A model generated the notes under the pieces. It worked only from the letters and a program-made list of their open reading frames with translations, searched no databases and was not told the DNA's origin. The position numbers and the translations under genes are program-made. Below, piece after piece: positions 32,901-45,800 of a DNA stretch of 64,000 nucleotides (the first letter of the stretch is position 1; the number at the start of each line of letters is the position of its first letter). Source of the stretch: Amoebophrya sp. A120 (taxonomy: Eukaryota > Sar > Dinophyceae > Syndiniales > Amoebophryaceae); contig CAJINV010000004.1 in NCBI GenBank assembly GCA_905178155.1, positions 1,936,391 to 2,000,390 of the forward strand, given 5' to 3'.

Positions 32901-33960
32901 ACATGAGGACTCATGCAAAATGTGCATGCCAATCTTCCAGACCCAGACATATTTGCAATGCATACGATGGCCCAGAACACAATGGCAACGAAGTCGAAGG
33001 AAACCAGGGCCTCCGGTTTCTCCGGCCCGTGTCCCACGGTGTTGGAAGCTTTGTTCTTCGAGGAGCCAGACGTCAGGGAAATGCCCTGGTGTGGTGATAG
33101 ATTATTGTGTTTGTCTTTTATTCAAATGACCAAGCAGCTTTATTGCAGCTACAACAGATTTTGGCTCTGCGAAAACGAGAAGACCGATGAAAAAAGAAGG
33201 CGAAAGAGATTCGTATCTATTTGTATTCGTGTAGCGCAATGGCCTCTATATCATGTTCAAGTTCAAGTTCATCTAAGTACCTCTATTATACCAGATCGAT
33301 GTCGTGAACCCGTAGTAGCGCCGCACCGGCGGTGTCTTTTCCGTTTCCGTCTTCCACGATCGGCAACACCACGGAGCGGAAGTAGTTGGCAAAGCCCTTT
33401 GCGGACACCGAGAACCCTACCATCATTTCCAAGATCAACGCGGACGCGAGCATGAACGCGGTCTGCTCCCCAAATTGCCGCAGCACGAAGCCGTAGGCCA
33501 CCCCGAGCTCCTGGCCAGTATACGCCGACGCCTCCACGTAGCAGAAGGCGCTCATCAACACGGCAAAGGCGGTGAGCGTGAAGCTGATCAGCACCGCCGG
33601 GCCCGCGGCCAGCACCGCGGGGCCGGACAGGAGAAAAATCCCGCTTCCGATCGTGCATCCCAGTCCAAAGAGGACCAAGTCCGGCAGAGACAACGCCCGT
33701 TTCAACTGGTGCAGCTGCGCGTGCTGATCCTGTTCAAGGTCGGTCTCGGTACCGATGCTGGAGGGCGGGTAGGCGTAGACCTTGCGTTTGTTCTTGTTTT
33801 GCGGCGGGAGGTTTAGGTTGTCATTGACGGTCATGCCACCTCCGCCGGCGTTCGTTTCCTCTTGTGCAGGAACAACCCCCGGTGCTCCATTGAATATCGT
33901 CGTGGCGCCAGTGCTGGAAAGCATATTGCTTTGAGCAAGAGGAACGTCACTGTCAGACAT
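29931..33960 (-). CDS. Cationic amino-acid transporter-like permease (APC superfamily, SLC7A type)
   Basis: A multi-pass membrane transporter of 836 residues in the reconstructed frame. The N-terminal cytosolic part precedes LPDLVLFGLGCTIGSGIFLL (TM1, with the APC GSGIF motif). Later exons give the CAT-type signature VFAFIGFESLAQLAEETKG..P, and ISIGACLGIFPLAVNYLLSS...RMLLRIAREGYLP. A long Gly/Ser/Glu loop with many Arg/Thr precedes the last helices, and the protein ends FLWYYFHGKVLPPVEG. One GT-AG intron (33086-33291) and five introners interrupt it. Excision of each element plus 5 nt gives a coding length divisible by three. Substrate specificity is not determined. Confidence 0.9.
29984..30352. 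mobile_element. Introner, family A, with internal insertion
   Basis: The TSD AAACG is perfect. It is closely similar to the copy at 17837, but carries an extra segment of about 100 bp bracketed by TCATGCATACTTTGCA at 30028-30043 and 30134-30149. Excision joins WLTLAF to LWYYFHGK. Confidence 0.92.
30403..30652. mobile_element. Introner, family A
   Basis: The TSD CAGCT is perfect. Near-identical to 11789-12040. Excision joins NLLMLAQL to RRGFGVSF. Confidence 0.93.
30758..31022. mobile_element. Introner, family A
   Basis: The TSD ACGCT is perfect. Excision joins THVAMSSV to WELENDNIKH. Confidence 0.93.
32370..32516. mobile_element. Introner, family E (shortest copy)
   Basis: Flanks are CCAAC / TCAAC. 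About 147 bp, essentially a hairpin of CTAC(T/A)A(C/T)GA-type arms. Excision joins FAPTGL to SGILEGAGII. Confidence 0.88.
32708..32964. mobile_element. Introner, family A
   Basis: The TSD CGATG is perfect. Same subfamily as 58028. Excision joins IVFWAIV to TATVTFGID. Confidence 0.92.
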
Positions 33961-34862
33961 AATGTATGATGTAGTTGCGCAGTCAAAACAAGAATCTGCG
34001 AGTGGGGTCTGTTAAAACGGCGTGACTCCTCAGTTTTGCGCTCGGCGGTGGAGCAGGTCGAGCAGCAACATTTTGATCAGTGAAGTAGAGTCATCTTGCT
34101 TGATTTGGACTTGCTATTCGCGTTCTTCTACCACACTCCCCTAGTTCGTCGTTCCACTTGCTCCGTGCTACGTGCCTCGAATATTCTCTTCTTGTGGAAG
34201 TAAAATCTAACGGCTTCTAGTGCGTATGTCGACAAAACCCAATTTAAATGAACCGTGAAGAACGACGACGAGCCCATTTGTCGGCAGATTACAGCTCCAG
34301 CACTCCCTTATTTCCGCTCGACGAGGCAGCGCTTGTTTTGTTAAGTTGTGAATCACAACCAAAAGCGACTGAAAGCCTCGTAAAAGTTTTGCTCTCGTTG
34401 AATTTCAACTCAAAAGGAATAATTCCTCCAACGCATTCCGCTTGATGCGGCTGGACCAAGAACTCTCTAGGAGTACGTCTCGAAGACGAAGATGAGCTTC
34501 GCAGCAGCAGCTTCAGCTTGTCGAGTTGTCTACTGAAAAAAGGATAGGTAAACAAGTAGGACCACAGTAAAGAGGACCACAAAGCGAAGAGCTGGAAGTT
34601 GAGCACGACGAATACGTCATTTCACAACACAACACTTCCGCGATATCACAGCTCTTGTGCGTATTGAGTTACGACCCCTGCAGAACAACACCGCTCGCTT
34701 CTGCAGTTCGGTATCTCCTTAATTCAGCATGCGCTCGTGGTTCCTGCAGTCACCTCTCGCAACAGCAACCTCCTGGTACGACAGTCTAATCATAAACATG
34801 CAAGAACAGACGCAGTTGATGTTGACCTTGACGCAAGCACTTTTACAAAAGGTGTTTTGTAC
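33961..34862. other. Intergenic, no supported gene
   Basis: Spacer holding the transporter 5' leader and the 3' flank of the LicD-type gene. No introner ends were seen. Confidence 0.5.
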
Positions 34863-37800
34863 TCAGAAGAAGTGCTGCAACAGCGGTCCACTGGGTTTGG
34901 CGTATAGGCCCCACACGCTGCCCTTTTCAAATCGCAGATAGCCGCTCTGCTTTTCCGCTCCGTCCTGCGTCGCCTCCGAGTTGTTGTGTACGCGCACCTG
35001 CGTCTGCCAATCCGGGCCGTAAAAGCTGTCCAGCACCTTCTCGGGCTCGGGCGGCAGCCACACCCAAGTGTAGGCGCCAAAGGGCGTTTTGGTGCGGTAA
35101 TCGTGTAGCTCGAACAGTGGCGGATTGATGTCCAGGCGATCGAGCTCCACGCCCGCGAAGGCGGTCCTCGTCCTCGTGGTTCTCTCACTTAGAGCAGAAG
35201 TGGCGCCGGAGTGAAGAGCAGAGAGGCCGTAATTTTTCCTCACCACCGCCGTGTGATTGTGGAACACCGCTTTGTAGGCTGGCAGGAACAGCGTTTTGTT
35301 GACGGCCCCCCGGAGCCGGCTGTTCCGCCCGACCACGCGGGTGGTCCAAAAGTAGGTTTTGGGGTTCAGCTCGATCTCGTGGATCTCGATGAAGGGCGCA
35401 CCGCAGGTCAGCGTTTCCTCGAAATTCTTCGAATTCCGGAACTCCGCGACGGTCCGACTGTAGCGCACCGTGTTCCGCTTGCTGCAGAACCGCAGGCTCT
35501 GCGCCGTCGTGTACAGGTAGGACGTGTGGATGTTCAGACGCCGCAGCCGCTGCACGAAGGCGCTGCCCGGGGCGAACAGGTAAAAGAAGTCCCACGGGAC
35601 TGCGAAGTCAATGTCGATGTCCTGGGGCATGTGGCCACCGTGACGCAGCGCTCCGATCATGCTGCCGTGCGAGATCCACCAGACGGCGCCGAAAAAGTCC
35701 AAGGCGCGGCCCACGTGGTGTACCAGGGAGTACACGGTCAAAATGTCCATCGCCGTGGACTGGTGCTGCAGCGGCGGCCACGAAGGCCCCGCGGGGGGCA
35801 AAGGAACAGCAGGTTGCTCCTGGTTCTTCGGTCTATAATTTTTCGCCGGCGGTCCACCCTTGTGTGCAAGACTATCATCTGAAAACAGAGTCTCGGGGCA
35901 CATGTTCTCTGGGCAAAGGGCTTCGTCAAACAGACCGTGCATGGTTTCCCGCGACCCGGGCTGCGTCACGAGCATGCCGTCCTCTGTCCGCAAAATTTTG
36001 TGGGGACGCCGGCAGTACCGCGCGGGCCCGCGCTGCCGGGCTAACTGCAACTCTCGCTCGGACAGAACATTTTCTTCCTCGCTTGACGAGGATACTGACG
36101 TTGTCGTCGCGTCTGGTCGCATCGATGGAGACGTTTTTGACAACGGCCCGGATAAATCAAATTGGTCGTCGCCAAACTCAATCCCAGCTCTCGCGTCCAC
36201 GCTGGCGCGTGCACACTGCTCCGATAGAAGAGGTTGTACTTCTATAATGGGGACGAAATCTTTTGTCTTGCCATGTTGTACTCTCTGGTCTCGTCCTTCT
36301 TCCTCCAGCATTATCCCGGGCATTTGCGTAAACCGGCGGGGCCACCAGAACGAGTTGCGCAGCGGACGGCCAGCCACCTTGCCGGCGGTGATTTTGCTCG
36401 GATACCGTTGCTGCGGCAGAATCGGCAACTTCTGCACGGTCACCGTGTTCCGTTTCTCGTACAGAGTTGTAATAAAGTCCATTTCATTTTCGGATGAACC
36501 CGCAGGCACTGCCGGAGTTGGATCGTCCGGTACCCCTGGTGCTCCTCCACTTCCTGTTGCCACGCGCCCAGTCGAGATACGAGGAGCCAGCTCCGCAGTC
36601 CTGAACGCCGCCAACTGTCGCGCGAGCTTTTGTTCTTCGTCTTCCAGGTCTGCTGAGCACTGCAAGTGGTCCTCGTAAAATGCGTTTTCGTAAAAGATCA
36701 GCGGCGAGGTTGAGGACGGGATTTGTTCGGTGGCTACGGGTACGGCAGGACTGGAGAGAAGCGCCGTCGTCGTCGTGTTTCCTAGCTGCTGGCCTGGTTG
36801 TGGTCCTTTGGTCGTGACGTCGTTGCTCTTTACCGCATCAGCCTTTGTACTCGTACTCTGGTCGCGGGCCATCGTAGATGAACTTCCGGTCGCGGATTTT
36901 GTGTTCGCGGACAGGTGGGTACTAGTAGAAACAGGTCGCCTAGTCGTGGAAGAAGCTGGTCGACGTTGTGTACTTCTCGTACACAGCGTGCTGCTTGTCG
37001 ACGCGGACGACCATTCATTTTCGCCCGTTCCTGTTCTCTCGCTCTCCCCACCATACAACTTCTCGTGGTACGTCGCCCCGTCGGATTGCACGACGAAATC
37101 CAGCAGCGTCTGCGGCTCCAGCTGATTCGCGATGCCGTTGGTCGGATTGCGCTGGTTCAAAAGAAGAATTTCCCTCCGTCTGCGCGTCGGCTGCTGCAAA
37201 AAGAAGGGCCACTGCTGCAACAAACGCTCGTACCCGCGGTAGTTGGTTTCCGCTGCCGGGTGCCACAATTCTGACTTCTTCAATGTTTTCACAAAGTGGA
37301 CCTCGAAAAAGTCGGGGCTCCGTTCCGGGTCAGCTTTGGACAACGCGTAGCGTGCGATCTGGTCTTTCAGATTTTTCATCTCAGGTCCTGGTGCTTCATC
37401 CTTATCCATTGCATCATTATGCGCGGTGAAGTCGTGTAAACCGGACAGAAGTGCGAAAATCGGAACCTCGTTCACAGACTCACAGAAGTTATCCAGCGGG
37501 TCTTCGGCCACCACGCCCTGCCCTCCGTCGAAAAACGAAAAAGGGCTTGGCCAGGGTGTAGTTTCTTGTTCTACCTTGCTATTCATTTTTCTCGCAGGAG
37601 GTGCGGGATCCACTATTTCGTTCATTTTAGCTAGCGCCGCTGCTCCGGCCCCCGAATCTTCAGCGTTGTTGCTGTACGATCTTCCAGGGTCTGTTTTTAC
37701 CGGTTGTAGTTCATCTGGTTGTTCTACGTTATTTCCCCCCACCGCATCAGTCGTCGTAGTGAAAAAAGAATCCAACATGCCTCCGAAGAGTGACCCCGAC

Positions 37801-40800
37801 GAAGTTGGCGCAGCATCCCCGTTATCTCGTGCCACATTTGCGACGATTTCATCCTTTATTCCACTGCCTGTTCTTCGTGCAGCACGAGAACTTCTCTCTT
37901 GCGTCTCCTCCACCAAAGCCGATGTAGTAGTGCTCGCGGCTGATGTGGTCGCTCCATCTGCTGTTTCATCTTCTGTAGCCGCGACTTGCAACCTTTTTCG
38001 CACCCGCAGAAAGCGTGTCAGGTGCCGCGTGGGTTGTGCATCGAACTCCAAGTCTAGCGCTTGCCATGGTTTCTGTGCGGCGTTGTAGTACCACTTGGCG
38101 TTCCGCAGCTCCCCGTTGCTGACGCCTTCCGTGGCGCCCTTGTTGGGGTGCAGCCCCGACAGGGCCAGGTGCGCGAAGCCGGCGCTGAGTAGACAGACCC
38201 GCTTGCAGGAGGCCTGTTGCACCTCCTGCTGCAGGCGGAGAAACAACTGGTGCGGCCACGTGGCGCTGGGAAGGGAGAAGGGAGGAGGTCCAGCTTTTTC
38301 CACCTCTTCTTCCGAGCCTGGTGTCCTCGTGCTCGCAGTCGTGCTTGTCATCTTTGTCATACTGCACTCCTCGACTCGCCCGTAAAACGGCGCGTTGCGG
38401 TACACCATGGAAAACATGCAGGCCCGGTAGTCGAAGCCGGCGGCCTCGCGGTACAGGTCGAAGATGTCTTCCTCGGCCTGTATACCGACCGAGTTGTCTT
38501 GGACCCCACCGTATGCATTTTAGCAAATGCGTCTAGGTCGTCTGTGGAGGCGGAGGGATGCTTGAAACATCTGTGTGTTGCGTGAGCAGCGAGAGCTGCT
38601 CACTTTTTGCCACACCAAAAAGCGACAACATTGCGAAGACTATATTATCTTGCGAAATGGGTACGAAGAAGTATTAGCAGGTCCTGATCGTGCGGTCGAA
38701 AACAAAAGTGCATCACAATCGCAAAACAAAGCCTTTCTTCTCCAGACGCAGACATATTTGATGTACTTGATACGCCGAACAGGTCGTATATCTGCCCGTC
38801 CCGCATGAAACTATCCGCAGTCTCGTGCGTGGCGCCGATCAGGTAGAAACTGTTGTCAACGTGATGGTCGGAAGCAGGTCGGACATCTTGTTCATCCGGA
38901 GACGCGAAAACGGAAAGCTGCGTCTGTAAGGCTTGCTTCGATAGAGTTGGCGTAAGAACTTCGCTGCTTTGATTTTCACTTCCCGTCGACGCTATCGGAC
39001 TTTTCGCTGTGGTAGTACTTCTCGACCGGACGCCCTGCTGTTGCTGGTGGCCGCCTTTCACCTGCCCCTTGCCGGCGTAGTTGTTCGCGTTTGACGAGGG
39101 TGCTGTCATGTCTCCTGTTGCAGCTGTTGCTTGTTCACTTGCAGACTCACTCCGTAAGGTCTGTATCCGCAGGTCCGCTAGCGCGATGTGCCGGCCGGAA
39201 GCGGGTATCGGGGACAACATCTTCTCCTTCAAGGCAGCACTACCAAAAGCATTCTGCGTAGATGTTGGCGGTGAAGATCCACCTGGTGATGGCGAAGGTT
39301 CGTCTTGTGAGGGTACTTCTCCTACCCCCGCAGCTTGATCGCCCTCTCTTTGCGACGACGTAACGGGACCAGTACTAGTGTGGTTCTCGTCGTCCTCTCC
39401 ATCGAAAAACGTAGACCAGGCCATTTTGGGATACCGCCGACTCAGCCACTTGTGCCGCGGCAACGAGCGGCGCAGGCGGTCGCTGTGCGTCAGGTACAAC
39501 CCGCACAAAGGGTTCACCAGCGCGAAAAAAAACAAGCCGGGCCCCGCCACCACGCTCGCGTCCGAAGGTACCTCTGTTTTTGCTTTCCCGAATGTTCCCG
39601 GACAGAGCCAGCAAGTAGAACAATGAATAATAATCGGGATGTTGAAAGAACAGTACTAGTTGTAGAGGAATTTTTGACTCTGCTTCTCTACCATTCAATT
39701 CTGCTTTCCTACGACAAGAATGGTTGTAGTAGAGTGGTCCATTTTTAGACACAAACTGATAGAACAACATGAGTATTCATCATCAAACCCGTTTCATTTT
39801 TACTACACACCAAGTTAGCTAGCTGTAAAGTACTTTATCGCGGACGGAAGCAGTAGCTCCGTCTCGTGAGGATCCTGCTGCCGCTGCAGCTGGTATTCTA
39901 CTGCCCGAACTCTCTGTGGACGGCATCACAGCTGCGCCAGAACTTGCAGCTGTAGTACGCGTTCCTGCGAGCCCGCGTAGGAGCGCGCGCGACTCTGAAT
40001 AATTGGTCGCACTCGTTCTACCAGGACCCTGTTCCTTGTCTCCCCGCACCACTACATGCAGCCTCTGAAAGTTATGAACTGCAAAAGTATCGTACTCGTA
40101 CGAATGCATTACAAATTTTTTCAGCATGAGAAATAAAAGTTGTCATGCTGATTTACCTTAAGAAAAATATTTGTAATGCAAGACTTGCATTCATACGAAT
40201 ACGATACTTTTGCACAGGATAAAAGTCCGCGAACAGCAAATCGTGCCAGTTGCTGTGGATCCGGAGCTATCAAATGCAAATATGTCTGGGTCTGGAAGGT
40301 TGGAAGACTTGTCATGCAGGTTTTCCATGACGCGTGAGGTCTGTCATACATGACCCAGCATGACAGATTCTTCTCGACCGCTATCATGCCTCGTCTGCAT
40401 GAGAAACACCCTCTCAGCTTGGTCAAAAGTGGACAGCTTTTGGTAATCATGCAACACAGATTTTTGCACTATCCAGTATTAGCATGACAAGTTCCATTCT
40501 TCCAGACCCAGACATATTTGCAATGCATAGCAGCCAGCGAAACACGTCTTGCAGTGCGGCATGGAAGACCTGGTCCGCCCACAAGCTGCCCAGCCGGTCC
40601 TTGGTCAGGCACAGCGCCTGGATCTGGAGCTCCGCCACGCCCCGCGGTACGCACTTCCACAAATCCTTGACGATCTCCGTCTCGGCGCGCGTCGTGTACT
40701 CCTTCGCACAAATTTCGTCGACGGCAGCAGGAACGAACTGCGCATGCGGACGAAGATGATCCTGGTCTCGTTTTATTTTTTTCCCTGCATTTTTATCGTT

Positions 40801-41556
40801 ATCCACCCTGGAAGACGGAGATGAAGATGAACTCGTCAGTGTACTCGTTGTACCATAATTCGGCTTGTGTTTCGTGGTGGCTACAAATATCCTTTGGATC
40901 ATGCTCGCGAGTTCCAGCAACCGTTCGGCCTCCGCTTCGCACACGAAATCGGGGCGGCGCGTCGCATATCAAATGTAAAAGTGTCTGGGTCTGGAAGAAT
41001 GCGCGATTTGTCATGCAGCTTTTCCATGACCCATGAGGTCTGGAATGCAGTACCTAGCATGACAGATTCTGTGCGATCTCTCTCATGCCTATCCTGCATG
41101 AGAAACTCCCTCCCGACTTGCTCAAAACTGGACGACTTTTGGTAATCATGCAACACAGATTTTTGCATGCTTCAGATTTAGCATGACAAATTGCATTCTT
41201 CCAGACCCAGACATTTTTACATTTGATATCGCACTCGCGGTCGCCGTCGTCGCAGCTCCAGCAGTTTCACCCAGCACAGAAGAAGTCGCATTGACCCGTC
41301 GCACCGGCGGGACAAACGGCTTGCCTCTCCTAGGGTGTAGTTTCTTCCCGCGGGTTGTTGTAGGTGTGGTTGTGGCCGCTGCAGTAGCGAGAACCGCCGG
41401 CTCCTTCGCCGCGACGGCAGTGGATGCTGCGGCGCCGGCAGGGGAGGCGCAGCAGGAAAACAAAGCTGCACCATAGAAAAAGAAGACCGCCGATGCGGAA
41501 TAGACGACCCAAGCGACACACGATTTTATATTACGACAAAAAACACACCACACCAT
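34863..41556 (-). CDS. Very large LicD/fukutin-family membrane protein
   Basis: The start ATG at 41556 gives an N-terminal signal-anchor (VWCVFCRNIKSCVAW...SAVFFFYGAALFS), typical of a Golgi type II enzyme. A conserved-looking helical region follows (DEICAKEYTTRAETEIVKDL), then FFFALVNPLCGLYL, then a very long Ser/Thr/Glu-rich spacer. The C terminus (about residues 1530-1800) has the LicD signature WWISHGSMIGALRHGG...PQDIDIDFAVP with the metal-binding DxD, and FGAYTWVWLPPEPEKVLDSFYG. The family transfers phospho-sugar or phosphocholine groups to glycans; the acceptor here is unknown. Four introners and one GT-AG intron (39572-39833). The rebuilt frame is 1825 codons, a multiple of three, supporting one gene rather than two. 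Confidence 0.82.
38512..38772. mobile_element. Introner, family A, diverged
   Basis: Degenerate TIRs (left GTCTAGGTCGTCTG, right CCAGACGCAGACATATTTG). Flanks are CACCG / CGCCG. Excision joins GQIYDLFG to GVQDNSVGIQ. Confidence 0.83.
40073..40221. mobile_element. Introner, family E (short)
   Basis: The TSD AAAGT is perfect. It is a near-palindromic element with GTATCGTACTCGTACGAATG and its opposed copy. Excision joins DLLFADF to QRLHVVVRG. Confidence 0.92.
40268..40529. mobile_element. Introner, family A
   Basis: Flanks are GGAGC / GCAGC. Same subfamily as 30758 and 40967. Excision joins QDVFRWL to LRIHSNWHD. Confidence 0.9.
40967..41228. mobile_element. Introner, family A
   Basis: The TSD TCGCA is perfect. 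It lies 437 bp from a same-subfamily copy in the same gene. Excision joins TTATASA to TRRPDFVCEAE. Confidence 0.93.
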
Positions 41557-42832
41557 GATTGGCACAAGAGCGTCCGAAAACATTTCTTTATCATGATTTA
41601 GTGCGACATTTTTGTCGTTATAACTGCAAATATTTCTGAAGAATGATAGACGCCAAAAGGTACTAGAGGTGAAAGTCGAAAGAGCGTTTTTACAGCTCAG
41701 GAAAATGCTGCCCAAAAGTGACACGATAAAATTTATCGAATCAGGCAGAACTAGAGTGCGCGTCACGCTTTACAACAGCATGATTGATAGATATTTTTGT
41801 AAGCAGCCCAACTAGGCAGGAAACAACATATCACGATGCATAGGAGAACGCGACCACATGTATCGAAAATGAACAACTGGACGGACTCCAGCAGCATCCT
41901 GAAGGGCTGGTAGCAATTACGGCGGAGGGAATACGAAAACAAACGATCTGATTTTTGATCGCACTGAGCCGTGGCAGGGAAGGATCCAGAAACATACATT
42001 TGCAATTCAAAAAAAAACGAGTAGATCCTGCGGCTCCTCTTCGGAGGTGGGTTTTTTGCCTCGAAAGGAATAGAGACTTTGCCCCCTTTACCGCGAGGAC
42101 ACCGTCGTCGGAAAATTTTTCCAACAAGAACAGGCAAGCGTACTCCGTTGGTTCGAAGCTGCCCAAACAAGCTTGTCCGGATCGTGAAAGCTCAAATCGT
42201 CACGACGAAAGTAAAATCAAAATAGAACCCTAAAACCATAAACCCGTTCAACCCTTCTAAACCCTTTTCGACGCTGGCGAAGGAACCGGGGCGGAGGCAG
42301 GAAGATGAAAGTAAAAAGTGTGAAGTCAAACAGATTGATTTTTTTCGCAAAAAGTAAATTTTTTGGAATACCATAGCACTCCCCCTCGTCTGGCCCTTCT
42401 TTTCGGCCTCTGCTGTGGAGGAACAGCGGGCTCCTTGGCTTGTTTGTGAACAGAAGTATATTTCAAGTGGCTGTGTGGCAACAATGTGGAAACAATGTAA
42501 CAAGACTAGGCACGATGCCCTAGTCCTCTACTTGAGCAGTCACCAAAACTTTGTTCGTGTTCTTGCTGTACCAATAATAAATAGGCTGTCCAAGTTGCGG
42601 TAATCATTTACCACAACGCCAGGTCGTGTACCTGGTGTACTCAGTCCAATGATAAAACGTACTATTTTTTTGTGAAAAAATCGTCTTGTTCGCGCCATGC
42701 TTCCAGCTTTATTGGTGAAGAAGCGTCGATCCGGCACGCGCAACTACATCCGCATTTTTACATTAAAGTGCGGCCTGCTACTTCACCGTCAGCTTAGGTG
42801 GAGGCGGTGGTGGCGTCTGCATCTTCTCGGTA
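41557..42832. other. Intergenic, no supported gene
   Basis: Spacer with a short degenerate telomere-like stretch near 42226-42270 (ACCCTAAAACCATAAACCCG). No coding evidence. Confidence 0.5.
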
Positions 42833-45800
42833 TTATGCTGGGGGAAAATAAACGGAGACGAGGACGTCGGCATTACTTGTACTAGCTGCTGCAAGTACAA
42901 ACATAGTTTGAAAGTTGTCCCAGTCAATAACAATTTTTCATCATCTTCCCTCCTGGAGGGGCAGCAGCGAGTAGCAGAGCCAGACTTCACCTCTACTTCG
43001 AACGATTGTCAATAGGATAGTAGAACTGCAGCAAAGCAATCACGACAATGGTGATCACGATGAGGTGCATAAATTGGTACCTTGTTTCGGTTTTTCATTT
43101 TCATTATTTTTTGCAGTCTGCACGACCCATGCAACGAATGACTACGTTCGTCTATAATCCCAATTACTTATTAGTAAGGTAGAATTGTTGGAAAGTACAG
43201 AGAGTAAGTAATTAAAGTACTTACCCTTTCTTCGGTCCTCCGGTCTTCTTTAGCGTCGCGATTTCTTTCTGCAGTTCCGTTTTTCGCTCCGTCAAGGCCT
43301 TGGTGTAGCACTATCGAACACGAAAAATTCTGAGTCAACAGAGCATACAAGGTGGTCGTTTCCTACAAACTTCTAAGGTGCTTGCCTTTACCACACGGCT
43401 GCAGCGTGACGCAGCAGTCGTCGTGTGACACGCATTTATTTAGACTCATGTAGCGATATATCAACAGGCAAGAGATCCATTTGATTTCAACATGCAGAGT
43501 CCACCGCCAGAGATCAATTCCAAAATGAGACCGATAAAGTTGCCATCTTGGCCTCAGAATTTCAGGAAAATATCTCCGCTAGTTCCTCATATTTGCTCTG
43601 CAAATCGCGTGACCTATTGCTGTCTCCCGCCGTGTACCTGTTTTTATTTCGAAAGAACTGTCCTTTGATATTACGGCTACAACAACGCCCGCCTGGTATT
43701 TTTCTCGAAATGCAAAAACCAACCTCCAGAAACAAGAAATTTAGTCTTATGGCGCAATAAACGCATTCTATTCTTTCATCTGGAAGAACTCACACTTATT
43801 TAGCACGTAGCGCAAGACTATACTGTGACTGAGCGGCGTCCAGCGCAGCCTCGGACTTGCCGTTGACATCCGGAAAACAGACGCTTAATTTGAACTCTTG
43901 TATCCGAGTGCGCAAGAACTCCCCATCCCCCTCATGTGTTTTTATGACGAGAGTAGCATCAAATCCTGGCTCTGCCTCTTGGCAGAAGGCTCTGCATCGT
44001 GCCAAGTGCTAGAATGTTGATGCCAATAAACCGTACCTACTACAATGCGGGCACGATATCTTCTTCGAGGATGATTGATATGCAAGAAAAGCTGCGGTCT
44101 CAACTTTCGCTCTCATCTGTTGCTGTCATTGAGCAGTAAGTTCAAATGAAGGGGAAGAGGGGACCTTTGCACTCGCATATCTTGCACGGGCTATGCACAA
44201 GAAACAAAATGTCTGGATCTTCACGCATGTGAGATTTGTTTTTGTTGAAGAGTGAATGACAAAAATAATCATACCCCTCGGTCTTTCTTGTGGTTCTTGT
44301 AGTACGCCCCTGGTTGCAAAATAATGCTCAAAACCAAAATAAAAATCTATGATCGCGTCACAGAATGATCTATGCGTGGGCGGGCAAAGGCATGGTAGTA
44401 TCCAGTGGGAACAATACAACTACACTAAATGACTATTCCTCAATAGAGGACCCCCAGACATCTCGACGCCTCATCCTGGGATACCTGGGCGTCTTTCACG
44501 ATTTGAGGCCAAGCTTCCCTACTACTCAGCGTGTCCTCGCTCGTTGGCGCCGCTTGAACTAGAAACCTGAATCGTTTTTGGATTTCATCGTCATGTCCTG
44601 GTGCTAAAGATGCGTAAAAATTACCGCCTCATGCTCTTATACTTATTCAGTACACTTTTTCAACACGGTGAATCAAGTTCGTTGTATAGACTACGTGTGT
44701 AATACCTGTGTCGGTGGTTTGCAGGTACCTCCTGTAGCCTCTGCAGCAGTATCTGAATCTGCACCGATTATGCTGGGGAAACAAGTAAGAACCAATGCAA
44801 CCTCCTGGGTTTCGTTTGAGTATTATTTCATCTTCCCACTGACATAACGATAAACCAAGAATGGACTCGCATTCATAACAGCAACACACAGAACTCGTGC
44901 AGCTTCTAGCCCCTTCTACACCTAAGGTTCAGACGAGACGTAGAATGAAATGAAGTACACCAGGATCTTCATGCGACATCAATGTGCTTTATTTCATATT
45001 GTTTCCCCAACCTTGAGCACGTTCTGGCTGGGTCGAACCAGGTAGGACTTCAGTGCCGTGGTTTTGACCTATTTATAGTTTGATCGTCGCAATAAAACAG
45101 ACAGTAGTATCTATACAGAGCGACGCGCAGCTACCCTAGAACGATCAAAAAGGTCCTCCTGCAAACGTACTTTAACTTTATTGTATTGTATTGTATTTGA
45201 CCCGCTCTTGTTTCAAACAGAAGCGGTGCTCGCTCTTTGACCAGGCTATACTTGCGATGATCCGTCTGACAACACGGTTGTGGGAGCAGGACGTGCGAAA
45301 ACCCTTCAACGCGACACACGGCCTCAAGTCGTGGAAGCAGAAGGAGAGCAACGTGCATGAAGGGAAATGGGCGCGCTGTGCTGCCCTGCTTCGAGCACTC
45401 GCTCCTTATAGCAGCATTATTCAGAGGGTGCACACCGGGCGCACTAACACAGAATAATTACACTACGTGCGTAGGGAGGTGCGCTTCCAGAGCGGCTCCA
45501 CGGACATCCGGCAATTGCCGGACGGGCAGAATGTAGGGCGCAAGCTGTGGCGGTGGCGGCTCACGCAGGCGGAGCCACCGCCGCCTCTTGCGCCGCCTCC
45601 CGGGAACGGTCTTGCGGCCCCGCCAGGGGGGTAAGGTGCCAGCCGAGGCTTTCCAGAATAGCGCAGGCCCCACCGTTTTCGCCAATCTTCGGCAAGTGCC
45701 GCCGGCTGCGTGCTGCGCACTACGTGGGGCAGTAGGGTTTACGACGGCGCGCCTCCAACCACCAAAACGGCACAAGGCCGCCGGGAGGGGCACGCCATGC

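Noticed and set aside
35211-36678. Long plus-strand open frames opposite the LicD-type gene
   Set aside because: Antisense shadows of a strongly coding minus-strand exon.
34863-39571. LicD-type gene as a separate gene starting at an alternative codon near 39553
   Set aside because: No in-frame ATG near that point. A phase-0 GT-AG intron links it to the upstream signal-anchor exons with total length divisible by three.
42833-43306. Separate small gene ending in a poly-Pro stretch (MQTPPPPPPKLTVK)
   Set aside because: Lies in the tail of the MSP gene with splice-like borders; phases are unresolved, so it is not called independently.
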